DNA of 37,024 nucleotides. It comes from Purshia tridentata (taxonomy: Eukaryota > Streptophyta > Magnoliopsida > Rosales > Rosaceae). Below are positions 1 through 10,710 of the stretch, piece by piece (positions within the stretch are counted from its first letter, which is position 1; every line of letters begins with the position of its first letter). Both the position numbers and the translations under genes were made by a program. Location of the stretch: assembly GCA_003254885.1 (NCBI GenBank), contig QANT01007961.1, positions 1 through 37,024 of the forward strand, read 5' to 3'. The notes below the pieces were generated by a model. That model saw only the letters and a program-made list of their open reading frames with translations. It searched no databases and had not been told where the DNA came from.

Positions 1-356
1 CAAAACATCTTTGGGAGACGAAAGTTGTATTTGTCAACCCAATTAAATGAGATTTTTTTAAAAAATTTGAAATTTGGGCGACGGCTCTTGTAGACTCTGG
101 GGCGACGAACAGTGTTGTCGCCCCATACGATTTGGAGCGGCGAGCTGTTTAGTTCGTCGCCCAAAATCAATTTTTCCGTCGCTCTATGTCTCTTTGGGCG
201 ACGAGTTCCTGATTTCGTCGCCCAAAAGTTTGGGCGGCCAGTTTGCCGCGACGAAATGGGACGACGGAATATTCCGTCGCCCTAATGTTTGGGAGACGAA
301 CATAGGTCTGGGGCGACAATCGTTTTCCGTCGCCCAAAGACTTTCTTCTTGTAGTG
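1..356. mobile_element. CACTA (En/Spm-like) transposon terminus, cut by the window start
   Basis: The sequence ends at 356 with CTTCTTGTAGTG, the reverse complement of the classical plant CACTA terminus CACTACAAGAAG. Inside it lie about ten copies of a short motif, TTTGGGCGACGAA and variants (TTTGGGAGACGAA, CTGGGGCGACGAA), in both orientations. This is the arrangement of sub-terminal transposase-binding repeats in this superfamily. The other terminus lies left of the window, so size and target duplication cannot be judged. The short open frames at 74-379 and 184-387 only read through these repeats and are not genes. Confidence 0.85.
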
Positions 357-1960
357 ATTGCAACTCTGAGCCAAAGTAGCTTATCATATACTACAATCGT
401 ATATTCCCTCTATAGGGCGCCACTTCATATGTGTAGCCTTTTCTTTATTACATATATATATACACACACACACACATACAACTATAAGTCCACGTACATC
501 TCTTGCTCGCTTAATTTTTGATCTCTCACTCTCTAGCAAACCATGTTAATTAAATTTGTGAGCTAAGCTAAACGCAGTTGGCCCCACTCTCATTTATCCT
601 TTGAATGTGAGAGTCCAAAGTCCAAGAAAAACTAGCAAATGAATGAAATATAAAAATGAAGTGATACTTGGCCCAAAAAAAAGGAAAAATGAAGTGATGG
701 AATGGAAGTGTGTGACTTTGAGTGGTTGCTTTTATGGTAGTTTTGGCTGTGCCTCTGGGCTTCTAACATATTTAAATTTTTACAGTTAATCATTTAAAAG
801 TGTAATTCATTTAGATAGTGTAACTCATACAGTCATGATTTAAAATGTAATTCTTGTTAAGTTAAGATTTAATTTTGAGTTTTTATTGAGTTACACTTTA
901 GTATAATTTTTTTATTTTAATATTATATTTAAGAACACTTTGGTATAATTTTTTTATTTTAATATTATATTTAAGAGTTATATTTTATAATTTTGTAGAA
1001 TTACACTTTACTTAATTTTTTGTTAAAAATTTTTTATTTTTTGTTTTTATATTTTTATAACTGAATTTTTTTTTACTTAAAAATTTATTTTGTGGCTTAT
1101 GACTAAAAAATATAATAAGTTGTGGTTTATTAATAAAGTACTCTAATTAAAACCCTTCACTCTTTTATTAAAATCTTTTGAAAACAAGACAAAATGTTGA
1201 ACACTGTTTTCAAACTGAAAATTCGTCTCACACTTGCACATGCGGATATGGCCGGTATATGTTGGCTTAAGGGGGAACAAATTAATGGACCCTTAATTGG
1301 AGTCACTTATCCGTGTTAATTTATTCATTCTGGCACTTTTGAGGGAGGGAGTTAATTATGCCCCAATTCTCAAATATAGAGCATGAAACAACGACTACTA
1401 CGTACGTAGTTATGCCAAAATGAAATGGACCCTTGGATTTGGATATGTTTGCTGCATAAATTGTATATGTACCGTAGGTGCTGTGATGGGAGAGATGGAA
1501 TTTGAGAATATGAATTGTACAGACAATTGATCAAAAATATCAAAAAATGAAAGTATATATATATATATTGAATGTAATGATTAGTTCTTTTATTAATTAG
1601 TTAAGTGAGTGTGTGTTAGTGGACATGTGGCATTGACTCGGTATCAGATTTAGTGGGTGTCAGAGCTCAGAGGCTGATGGAGTGCGCAGAGCGTACGACC
1701 CTTACCAAATAAAATATTAATGCTTTGGTATTCGACCTGTGCATTTTAATTTTGGCAAAGGCTTTTTTACACAAATACCACCTGGACTATAGGGGGTGTG
1801 CTCCTGTACTACCTAAACTTTTTTTTTTTACTATTTACCACCTGAAGTTATCAATATGTGCCAATGTGGCACCTCCAGTCAATTTTTTTGTTAAATTATC
1901 AATTTTTTTCTCTAATTTCCTAATTTGCCCTTAAAATTTTTTTGCTTTTCTTTGTTATAC
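357..1960. other. Intergenic AT-rich DNA, no gene seen
   Basis: No exon-like frame with splice sites is visible. It contains a TA/CA microsatellite at about 447-480, a TA tract at about 1552-1568, and AT-rich stretches at 780-1130 with a near-exact local repeat (TTGGTATAATTTTTTTATTT-type, about 898-975). At 1725-1940 a low-complexity block about 'cacctggacta...ccacctgaagtt' looks like a dispersed repeat by composition; this is an impression only. Confidence 0.6.
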
Positions 1961-2519
1961 TTAGGGGTGGGCGCTGGGCGGGGTGGGTCGAGTGGGAGCT
2001 CAACTCGTCACCACCCACATAGTCAATGGGCGGAGCAATTGCAAGTTAATCGGGGAGCGGGTTGGAGCGGGTTGGAGTGGGTCGGTAGCGGGTGAGCCGT
2101 TTAGAAATAGTGGAAATTAAAGAGAGTGAGGGTGAGTTTATATGCATGCCAATATTCCAAAATTAAAGCAAATTATTTATGTATATGCTTAGGATGATAT
2201 TAATGACCCCCATTTCACCCATAAAAAAGGACTTATCTTCTCTTCAAAATATGGAAACAATATTTCTTAAAGAATATAAGTAAGGAAAGTGATGAATAAA
2301 GTAATTATGTAAATATATAATAATTTTACTAGCCCTTAAATCTTGTAAAATACATCCATCATATTTCCTATATTGCATAATCGGTTAAACGGGTGGTGAT
2401 GGGCGGTGAAGGAGGAAACCCAAATCCAAGCCATCGACTATTGGGTGGATCGGGTGAAGATTAAACGGGTGACGGTTCGGACGATAAATGGTGGTGGGCG
2501 GGTTGATGCCCACCCCTAA
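1961..2519. mobile_element. hAT-like non-autonomous element with TTAGGGGTGGGC ends
   Basis: The stretch opens with TTAGGGGTGGGC and closes with its reverse complement GCCCACCCCTAA, a 12-bp perfect terminal inverted repeat. TAGGGGTGGGC termini are typical of plant hAT-derived short elements. The sub-terminal parts are rich in GGGCGGG and CGGGTGG motifs on both sides, and the centre is AT-rich without a reading frame. I could not find a convincing 8-bp target duplication, so the exact outer base is uncertain by one or two positions. About 559 bp, no transposase. Confidence 0.72.
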
Positions 2520-3607
2520 ATCAAAGTACGTATTAACCCCAAAAGTCCTAATCAAAACAATAAAATCTATAAATAATTTATTTATAAAATTATAAAAGTA
2601 AAACTAAACCTAATATATATAAAAAATAATAATAAATAATACATACCTTTAGAATTATTGATGTAGTCTATAGATTAAGTAGTAAAATTTCGGCAAAATT
2701 TTCATCTTTTTGGGTCATCGAAATATTAAAACGAAACCAACCAATTTTTGTCAAAATTCAAAAATTTCAAAAAATCCTAGTGGAAATTTCAAGATAAACT
2801 TTAGTACTGCTCTCTGAAAGACTTTGAAAATTTTAATAGAAATTTCAGATTTTAAAAACAAAATCTTTTTCATTTTTCATTTCTCCATTCTCTCTCTTCA
2901 CCCTCACTTTCTCTCTCTCCTTCCCTCCTAATTTCTCTCCTTTCTTTTCCCTCCCTACAAGTGTGACCATACCACCATATCTGGCCATTTCTTGGCTGCC
3001 CAAGACCACCGACATGACCCCTAGCCACTAGCCATCCTCCCCCAAGCCACCTCGACCATGGCCAGTCTCCCCTGCATGCAGGATCAACTTGTAAAGCGTT
3101 CCTTTCCCTCCAACTTGTTTCGCTAAATTCTGCCACCCTCGGCCTTTAATCACAAAAACCCCTCACCATGGGCTTTCATTCCCTTAAGGTTTGATTTTCC
3201 AATTTTTTAGAATGTGTGAAATTTATATTTTAAGGATTTATTCCCAGTTTGAGTCAAACTTTAATTAAGCTAAATTAAGTTGTTTTTCCTTCAATAGAAG
3301 TGTCTAACATGAAACTTGGCTTGATTTTGGGTTGAATTTGAAATTTTTCCTAAAAAATACTGATGTAGCAAGGTGGTTCTCTTTTGATCCAATTCGACCA
3401 TTGAAGATAGTGATTATTCTTCCTTGGGTGATAATATGTTAAATAAACATATGTTAAAGTTTTATTCAAAATTTTCATAATTTAATAGTAGTTTCCATCA
3501 TTTTAATCTAATTTTTGTCAAAAACGAAATTTCCTGAATTTTAACTCCTTGATATAGATTGAAAAGATGGAGATTGGACTTGAAGAAGCAAAGCTGCTAT
3601 CAAAGTA
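2520..3607. other. Gene-free repeat-like DNA with polypyrimidine block
   Basis: AT-rich DNA with a C/T-rich stretch at about 2866-2960, followed by 'ccaccatatctggcc...ccatggcc'-type sequence up to 3170. This composition resembles the pyrimidine-rich middle of the solo LTR at 27687-30640, so an old LTR fragment is possible. No termini were found. The minus-strand frame at 2870-3136 is only the complement of the pyrimidine tract. Confidence 0.4.
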
Positions 3608-5564
3608 CACTACAACAAGTCTTGGCAACCCCAACCTTTTTTTTCCTAGCTCTATTGGCCATTCAGCAACCATTTAGAGTTGCTTATCTGTTTAGCAACT
3701 ATGCAGCAACACTTATTAGAAAGGATGTAGGGGTTGCGGTCGCAATTGGGTTTCTGCACCACCTGTTTTGGTAAGGTGGCTGTAGATGCTGAATTCTGAC
3801 AATGGCCACAATAGAAACCAAATGGATTGAACATGTGCTAATCTTAAGCTACGGTTTCAAATTAGTTGGGAACAACTGCAATCTTTGATAAAGGTTGCCA
3901 ATCTATACTAACCAATTTATTCAGAAATGGTTTTTCAATTGGGGATCCTAAAGAAATCTGCAATTGGGGCTGCATTTCATTTTTCTATAGGCCAGGATGC
4001 CATCAACACATCCATCTGCTTTTGCTGTCGCTGGGATCTCTCCATTGTGCAACTAAGTAAGTAATGAACATGATAATAATGTAGGAATTTGATATATACA
4101 CCAGAAACTTCAAAAGTTGCTCCAAAATCCATAAGTAAACATATATAAGATCATCCATTACATTACAGCTTTTGTGTTTGAAATGTGCTGCTCCACCATA
4201 CACATAAACATATAAAATAAAATAAAAACAATATTCTGCTATGTTCACCATCCTAAATTCACGGCCCCCCCCCAACATTCACAAAATCAAAATAATCCAC
4301 TTTACAACCTTTCCCTGCTCCATATTTACTACCATCAAAAGAAATCTAAAACAAATATTGATTTGCTTCATACCCCCCTCAGGGAGTTCTTCATTGATAT
4401 TGTTCACAGTAGGTGGTGCATGAGGGATAACATCTTGTTGAGGCTCATTCTATTCAGCCTCATTGACACTGCCAACTTCCATCTGGACCTCCTCATGAGT
4501 CTCTGATCCAAGATCAATATCCTCAATCCCCTGTGCTTGAGAGTCAAACATGCTTGCTCTTCCAGACAACATGTAACCAAAAATCAATATTAACATAGGC
4601 AATGGACTTTTATCATTAATTTACTTGTATTTTAGAAAAACATATTAATGTAGGAAAATGTGTATTACTTAAGTCATGAGATCATATACAACAGTAAGGC
4701 CAACATGAATACTACCCCATTACTTTAAGCAATCTGCTCTCAATCTGAATATGTAAACATGAAATATACATACCTCTGGTTTAGGGGGGCATTAGGATTA
4801 ATCATTTATAGATATGGCATACCTGTGAAGGTCCTTGAAAATCTTCAGCTCTTCACCTTCACGATCTATCTTGGTTTCTCTTTCAGATTGAGAGCAATCT
4901 CTAAGAGAAGTAGGATGGGAGTGTTTGTGAGAAATGACCAACTCCTCTCCAGATGTTAATAGCTGATAGGGCATTGGGGCTTGTGATTGTACTAGATTGT
5001 GTGTCAAGTTGGTGATGCAAGTATTCAAATTTGGGGCGGGAAATGAAAAGCTTTTCCCTCTCTTCCTAATTGATCCTTTGATCCCAATTATCTTGGGTCT
5101 GGAAGTTTGTGTTATAACACTAGGCTAACAAATTTTTAGACCTCACTATTACTTCAATAATTGTGGATAAGCAACTGAGATGCAGGGGCGGTGGATTTGG
5201 GTTTCAAAACGATGCAAATTGGAGGATGTGAGCCATTGAATTTTTACCAATGAAAGCAACTGAGATGTAGGGGCGTGGATTTTGCTGCATTTGACAATTT
5301 AATATTACCACCCCCTTGAGAAATGTCTGAATTGGTGTGGAAGCAATTGCAATTGTTGTGGGCTTTGGTTGCTGAATGCAAGTGGAACAAATTCCCTATC
5401 CCAAGCCAAGTTAGTTACCCCAAAATGATTAGAACCCACCGTTTTGGGGTTGCAATAGCCAGTCAAGCCAGTAATAGTAAATGTTGACTTAAAAACCCAT
5501 CAATAGCACTTGCTACTTGATTAGTTAATAATAATGGTTACCTTTGCTAAGATTTCTTGTAGTG
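3608..5564. mobile_element. Non-autonomous CACTA transposon, both termini present (1957 bp)
   Basis: The left end begins CACTACAACAAGTCTTGGCA. The right end, read on the minus strand from 5564, begins CACTACAAGAAATCTTAGCA. These match at 16 of 20 positions. Short sub-terminal motifs around 'ttgcaaccc' and 'gcaattggg' recur near both ends. The 3-bp flanks (gta before, cca after) do not match, so the target duplication has decayed or one flank was rearranged. The element is far too short for TnpD/TnpA-type genes. It differs in its sub-terminal repeat from the CACTA end at 1-356, so it is a different family. Confidence 0.85.
4372..4551 (-). pseudogene. Possible degraded coding fragment inside the CACTA element
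   Basis: On the minus strand, an ATG at 4551 opens 33 acidic, codon-like residues (MFDSQAQGIEDIDLG...) to a TAG at 4450-4452. Past that stop the same frame continues with plausible protein-like sequence (NEPQQDVIPHAPPTVNN...). Composition and position suggest a relic of a host or transposon exon carried by the element. I do not recognise the family. It is too short and broken to be functional. Confidence 0.3.
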
Positions 5565-6180
5565 CCATTCACTTACTCCGATGACCACTAAGCAAGGCAT
5601 TGCGAAGCTCCGAAGGCTGCGGTTTCTCCTGGAGTTTTCCGGCGATTGCGGCGGCTGTTGGCCTCGCCTTAGGTATCAAATTGAATCTCCTCAGCTTTAT
5701 CTTGCTATTGGCTGTTGAAAGAATGGCAGAGATGAATTTTTTAGTGTAACTAAAATTTTTTAGTNAATTGTATGTTTGAAATTCTGTTTTAGTAGTGTGC
5801 GTGTAATTGTAATTAATGGCTTGTGTATTAGTAAAACTGAATGTATGTGTGTGATTGTGTTAGTGAATGTATGTAGCTTTGATATTCAGTTTTAGTGTAA
5901 CTGTTTTTTAGTGAAGGTGTAACTGTTTTTAGTGAAGATGTAACTATTTATAAAATACAGTTACACTAGGCGCGCTTCAGTCCGTGTCAGTGTGCGTCAG
6001 AACGCGTCAGGACGTGCTTCAGAGAGTCAGAAGGGTAAAACAGACATTATATGTTTTAGGTGGTTTTGGGAGAGTTTCTAAATAGGTGGGGGCTTAGAAA
6101 AAATTTTTGGTAGTTAGGGGGTTTAAAAAAAGTTGCTGAATGATTTATATCCAAAGTTGGGTATGGAAGTTAGCTAGGTT
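5565..6180. repeat. Dispersed 'gtgtaactg' repeat, copy 1
   Basis: From about 5730 the DNA is built of short runs such as 'gtgtaactgttttta', then GC-richer 'cgtcaggacgtgc', then 'agtcagaagggtaaaa' and 'gtttctaaataggtggggg'. Read on the minus strand, this order matches the region at about 11184-11400, so the two are inverted copies of one repeat family. An N at 5764 marks an unresolved base beside a short local duplication of 'ttttttagt'. No reading frame. The part at 5570-5700 ('gaagctccgaaggctgcgg') is unclassified. Confidence 0.55.
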
Positions 6181-6534
6181 ATTGCATTTGCTGCCATGCA
6201 AAATCAAGTAGTCGCATATCCACTGAAATTTCAAGTGATCACAACACAGTTTACTCTCTTAACTTGTTTAATTACTAAGGTCATATATCAGTAATTAACC
6301 TAGCTAATTAAATGCCAGCAGCTTCATTATAGATAAATAAACAATAATATACCCTGCTTTAATACTTAATAGCCTGTGTGGAAGAATTGATTGCTATAGA
6401 TTTCAGTTGCTTTAGCTTCTTTCATAATATGGGCAACCAAATCAAATAAACGAAAAACACTTGAATGGGACAGTTTTGTATGGTGCGACTACCCACTACT
6501 TATACTCACAAAAACAAAGAAAAACAAAAAATGC

Positions 6535-6876
6535 TATCCACCTTTTACTTTATTATTCTCATTTTACAATATAAATTTACAATCGAAACTGTTTATTTTT
6601 TAAATTTAACTTTAAAGATCATCTCTGCAAAAATTCAATTAAATCGAAAATCGTTTGATTATATAATTGTGATAAAATAAATTGATGATTTTAGTAACAA
6701 AATGATTCACTATTAACTTATTTGTAATAATTACATGATCAAACGATTTCTGATTTAATTAATTTTTTGCAGAGATGATCTTTAAATAATTATCTAAAAA
6801 ATAAACAGTTCCGATTATGAAAATAAATTGTAAAATGAGAATAATAAAGGAGAAGGTGGATGAAGAAGGTGGATAG
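6535..6876. mobile_element. Foldback MITE (two long inverted arms)
   Basis: The left arm (about 6535-6690) and right arm (about 6700-6876) are imperfect reverse complements over nearly their whole length. Shared blocks are 'tatccacctt', 'ttattattctcattttacaa', 'actgtttattttttaa', 'aaagatcatctctgcaaaaa' and 'atcgtttgat'. The left arm reads inward and the right arm, read on the minus strand, repeats the same blocks in order. No coding capacity. Related blocks recur in the foldback inside intron 2 of the downstream gene. Confidence 0.75.
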
Positions 6877-7661
6877 GTCTCACCTCTCCATTACATAGAT
6901 AGATACACAAAATGGTCACTAAAGCTTTAATTTCACAATCTGATCAGTTTACTTGGCAGCCAATTAACGTTTAGTAGGCAGCCAAATAAGAAAACTCAAA
7001 GCAAAGCAAGTGAACTTTGAAACCCTTGTGCATGATTTTGTTAGACTTGTGTCTTCACATGCGGGAGCGTTGAGCAAAATTGGGCTTATATTCACAGCCA
7101 CCCGAGAAGGAAACACCTAACAAATCAAATTGTGCCCACTTAAAAGGAGGTGAGTTGGCCAACTCCTTGAGATTATACCAACCACCAAATCTTACAAAAT
7201 TTGCATATATATATATATATATATATTCCAAATTAATTATTCTTGAAGCTAGGGTACATATAATTCTAAATTAATTAACCACAAGTAAAGATGTCCAAAA
7301 TATTGTATATATATTGCGGCAAAGTTTAATATTTCAAAAGTGATATATTATCACGATACGCTCCTTCACGTGTACAATAACTTGAGCCAAATATATGTGA
7401 TGAATGTGGCCCATTGAAACTAACATGAAAATGCAGATTTTCTTTTTTGATACTCGTACGTAAGTTGGAACCTCCAACCTAAAACATTTTGGACAAAGAA
7501 AAACTCGTTATATTACATATTGTAAACAATACTTAACATTTTGAATGTGAAATGTCCATGTGCTTAATTAAGCTCACACTACAAGTATTTCCCATGGCTG
7601 GTTTTGAATATAATCACCTAACATGTGAAAACTTGGGGACTTAGACATCACTAAAAAGGGA

Positions 7662-7679
7662 AGGCACTATATAGTGCCT
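7662..7679. promoter_or_regulatory. Perfect 18-bp palindrome in the proximal promoter
   Basis: AGGCACTATATAGTGCCT is exactly self-complementary and sits 74 bp before the ATG, just upstream of the TATA-like box. It contains TATATAG at its centre, so it could itself provide the TATA element or be a dimeric protein-binding site. Its function is not known from sequence. Confidence 0.5.
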
Positions 7680-7689
7680 CTGAAGATAC

Positions 7690-7696
7690 TATAAAT
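7690..7696 (+). promoter_or_regulatory. TATA-like box of the GDSL lipase gene
   Basis: TATAAAT lies 57 bp before the ATG at 7753. With the usual spacing of about 30 bp, transcription would start near 7720 and leave a short 5' leader. The alternative is the TATATAG in the palindrome just upstream. Confidence 0.5.
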
Positions 7697-7752
7697 TCTT
7701 GTCCCTAACTGCCACTTAATTATTTTACAAACAAGTGAGAGATTATTGAAAC

Positions 7753-10604
7753 ATGGAAGCAATATTGGGGTTGGCTTTATTAGCCACAACCATGTTTGCA
7801 GCCATGGCTTCAGCTGCATCTACAGTGACATTTGTGTTTGGTGACTCCTTGACAGAAGTAGGAAACAACAATTATCTGCAGTACTCTCTTGCAAAGTCGA
7901 ACTATCCTTGGTATGGAGTCGATTACGAAGGTGGTCAAGCTACGGGCAGGTTCAGTAATGGAAGGACCATTGGAGACATAATATGTAAGTATTAATTCTC
8001 TTCTCTGGTTAATGATTTTCTGTTCCTTTATTTTGCAGAAATTGGATTAATCTCCAGAATTCATAAATATGTGTATATATATATAAAACTAATATGTCTT
8101 TTAATTTTGTATTAATTGTTTCTGTTTCTCTTTTCCTTTCTTTGTTTTGGAATTTTCAGCTGAAAAGCTTGGGATTCCATCACCACCACCTTACCTTTCC
8201 TTGTCACAAAATGATGATGCACTTCTTAAAGGGGTTAATTATGCATCTGGTGGAGCAGGAATACTCAATGACACTGGACTCTATTTTGTAATACTCGATC
8301 ACATTTCTTTCAAAATACTACTTATGTTCACTTCATATATTTATTCCATAATCTAAGGTACCATATATATATAGGTCTTTCATGGACCCACTCCATATAG
8401 TATTTTAACGATCCAAACCATCTATTTTTTAAGTCTTTATTTAAAGATTAATTTTCAAAATTTGCGGACACCGACACAGTGCCGACATGGTGTAGACATA
8501 GTGTCGACACAAAATTTTAAAACTTGCTGCAGCACATCATTTGTGTCGACCCCATGTCTACACTGTGTCGGTACTGTGTCGGTGTCCGCAAAATTTCAAA
8601 AGTGCAGTCATTCTCACCTGAGAAAATCCCGTACCATATATATCTATATATATATATATAGGTCTTTCATGGACCCACTCTATATAGTATTTTAACGATC
8701 CGAACCATCTATTTTTTAAGTCTTTATTTAAAGATTATCCTTATAAATAATTAGCTAAATTGAAATTTATTTTCTTATTTAACTTTAATTAAACAAATAA
8801 ATGGACCAAATAGTTTTTACAAAACCGTCTATTTATTTGATTAAAGTTAGATATGTAAATGATTTTTAACTTAACTAATTTTTTGGAAGGATAATCTATG
8901 AATAGAGACTTAAAAAATATACAGTTCGGATTGTTGAAAAATTAATATGCAGTAGGCTTATTCACCTCATCCCACAAATAAACTTAAATGTGAGAGTCAT
9001 ACTATATATATATACACACATATGTTTGTAAATTTAACTTTGCTGCTATTTCCTTTTCACACAGATTCAGAGATTGTCCTTTGATGATCAAATACAGAAC
9101 TTCAATAAGACAAAGGAAGCCATCAAGGCTAAGATTGGGCCAGAGGCTGCAACCAAGCTTTGCGCTGAAGCTATGTACTTCATTGGAATTGGTACTCTAT
9201 CAATGCAAGCATGCGCAAATGAAATTTCTTTTAGATGAATTAGAACTCATTTTCCTTATGGGATGTTGTTACTCAAAGTGGCATTTTCCTTGTCTTTTCA
9301 TTTTTCAGGCAGCAATGACTATGTCAACAATTTCTTGCAACCCTTTTTAGCAGATGGTCAGCAGTACACTTATGACGAATTTGTAGAGCTATTAATCAGC
9401 ACTTTAGAGCACCAATTTACGGTGACAAATTCTCCACAATCCTCTTTCCACAGAAAAAAAAAAAAAAAAAAAAACCTTGAGTGGGATGAATATATCACAT
9501 TATAATGCTAACGTAGTGGACCTAATTGCTCATAAAAAGCGAGGCATTAATATTTTAGGGATTTTTTCCCAATTTGGTACCTAAACTTTGGGCTATGTCT
9601 CAAATTGATTTTCTCATGAGTAATTTTGTCTTTTCACACCACCCACCTCCACCTTCTCCTCCTCTTCCTCCTCCTTCCTCTTCTTCTGTTACTGTTTTAG
9701 ATCCCCAACCCAAAAAACCCAAAGTTCAGATCACAAATTTGAAAAAAAAAAAGCCCAATATTTTATTATCAATGCTTATTTTTCATTCCTAATACTTGTG
9801 TGTATTACGAATGGAAAACATTTAACACATGGCTTTTTATGAGTGACTAGACTCACTACTTCAGCATGATGACATGGGACGATTGTCGGACCCAAGATTT
9901 TCTCATCCCCTTCCATGCATTAATGTGATTAATTGACAATTGTGTATCAATTTCGAAAATCAGTTTTGATGTGCAGTGTTTATTTGTATTGCTTGTGTTA
10001 GAGTCTCTACCAACTGGGTGCTAGAAAGATGATCTTCCATGGTCTTGGTCCCCTTGGCTGCATTCCTTCACAGAGAGTGAAATCAAAGACAGGCCAATGC
10101 TTGAAGCGAGTGAATGAGTGGGTGCTCGAATTCAACTCCAGAGTACAAAAGCTCATTGCTTCTCTTAACCGGCGCCTCCCAAATGCAAAACTGTCATTTG
10201 CAGATACATATCCAGATGTTTTGGACTTAATCAAAAACCCCACTTCCTACGGTAATTAAACTCGATCATTCAATAAATACTCACATAGATTAAGCATCTA
10301 TCAAGTGTTTTATACACCAGTTAAAAGACTATAATTAACAACTGGGTTACTAATTAGTTACTAATTAGAGATTTAACTTTGTTGTGTTTCAGGTTTTAAG
10401 GTTTCGAATACGTCTTGTTGCAATGTGGACACAAACATTGGAGGGCTGTGCTTGCCCAATTCAAAATTATGCAAAAATCGCAAAGACTATGTATTCTGGG
10501 ATGCATTCCACCCCTCCGATGCAGCAAATGCAGTTCTTGCTGACAAACTCTTCTTCAGACTCTTCTCAAAGTCTCCTTCCCCTGCACCCACACCTTCACC
10601 CTAA
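7753..10604 (+). CDS. GDSL esterase/lipase, six exons, 353 residues, apparently intact
   Basis: Exons are 7753-7984, 8160-8287, 9065-9191, 9309-9421, 10002-10251 and 10393-10604. All introns are GT..AG, phases join cleanly, and the 1062 nt end in TAA. The product is an SGNH-fold hydrolase expected to cleave ester bonds of lipids or other acyl substrates in the secretory pathway or cell wall. A hydrophobic signal peptide covers about residues 1-22. Block I is [13 protein letters not shown] with nucleophile Ser32. The block II oxyanion Gly is Gly109 (SGGAGIL). Block III is GSNDYVNNF with Asn165. Block V is WDAFHP with Asp320 and His323. Length is normal for plant members (about 350-380), and the motifs most resemble the Arabidopsis At5g37690-type subgroup. 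The tail is Pro/Ser-rich ([10 protein letters not shown]). The true substrate cannot be told from sequence. Intron 2 (777 bp) has been enlarged by transposon insertions, but its splice sites are preserved. Confidence 0.95.
8374..8450. repeat. 77-bp direct repeat, copy A, in intron 2
   Basis: This stretch, from GGTCTTTCATGGACCCACTC to AAAGATTA, is repeated at 8661-8737 with only two or three differences, 287 bp away. Both copies are preceded by a short TA tract after 'gtaccata'. Copy A looks like a duplicated left end of the foldback MITE that follows. Confidence 0.85.
8461..8592. repeat. Hairpin with 53-bp arms inside intron 2
   Basis: The arms 8461-8513 and 8540-8592 are reverse complements with five mismatches. 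Both outer ends read TTTGCGGACACCGACACAGT inward, and the loop is 26 bp. The arms are rich in 'gtgtcgac' and 'ccgacac' runs. It sits exactly between the two copies of the 77-bp direct repeat, so it looks like a short inverted-repeat insertion within or beside the MITE end. Confidence 0.85.
8661..8957. mobile_element. Foldback MITE in intron 2 of the GDSL gene
   Basis: The left half (from about 8677: 'gtattttaacgatccgaacc', 'tattttttaagtct', 'agattatcctt', 'aactttaat') is an imperfect inverted copy of the right half ending near 8955. The right half, read on the minus strand, carries 'caatccgaactg', 'tattttttaagtct', 'agattatcctt', 'aactttaat'. The block order matches the MITE at 6535-6876, pointing to one superfamily with two insertions around this gene. 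No coding capacity. Confidence 0.7.
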
Positions 10605-10704
10605 TTTCACACCTACCTGATGATGAAGCATATATATATTACTGGTAAGTCATTGTAGACCACATTAATATAATGATGACTGAGGGATTCATGCTATTAA
10701 AGTC

Positions 10705-10710
10705 AATAAA
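10705..10710 (+). terminator. Polyadenylation signal of the GDSL gene
   Basis: AATAAA occurs 101 bp after the stop codon in an AT-rich 3' region, a normal distance for a plant 3' UTR. Plant poly(A) signals are loose, so this is only the best candidate. Confidence 0.45.

Larger units (their letters stand above)
6181..7752 (+). promoter_or_regulatory. Upstream region of the GDSL lipase gene
   Basis: No gene is visible. Apart from the MITE at 6535-6876, it holds a TA microsatellite at about 7204-7227. The proximal 100 bases carry a TATA-like box and a perfect palindrome (listed separately). Short frames at 6465-6680 and 7080-7274 lie in AT-rich or MITE sequence and are not supported. Confidence 0.5.

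Noticed and set aside
7577..7585. CACTACAAG, a possible CACTA terminus before the GDSL gene
   Set aside because: No sub-terminal repeats and no matching CTTGTAGTG partner at a sensible distance; probably chance.
8374..8395. Similarity of 'ataggtctttcatggaccca' in intron 2 to 'ataggtctttgggaccca' in the two LTRs
   Set aside because: The resemblance is confined to about 18 bases, and neighbouring landmarks of the LTR family are absent.
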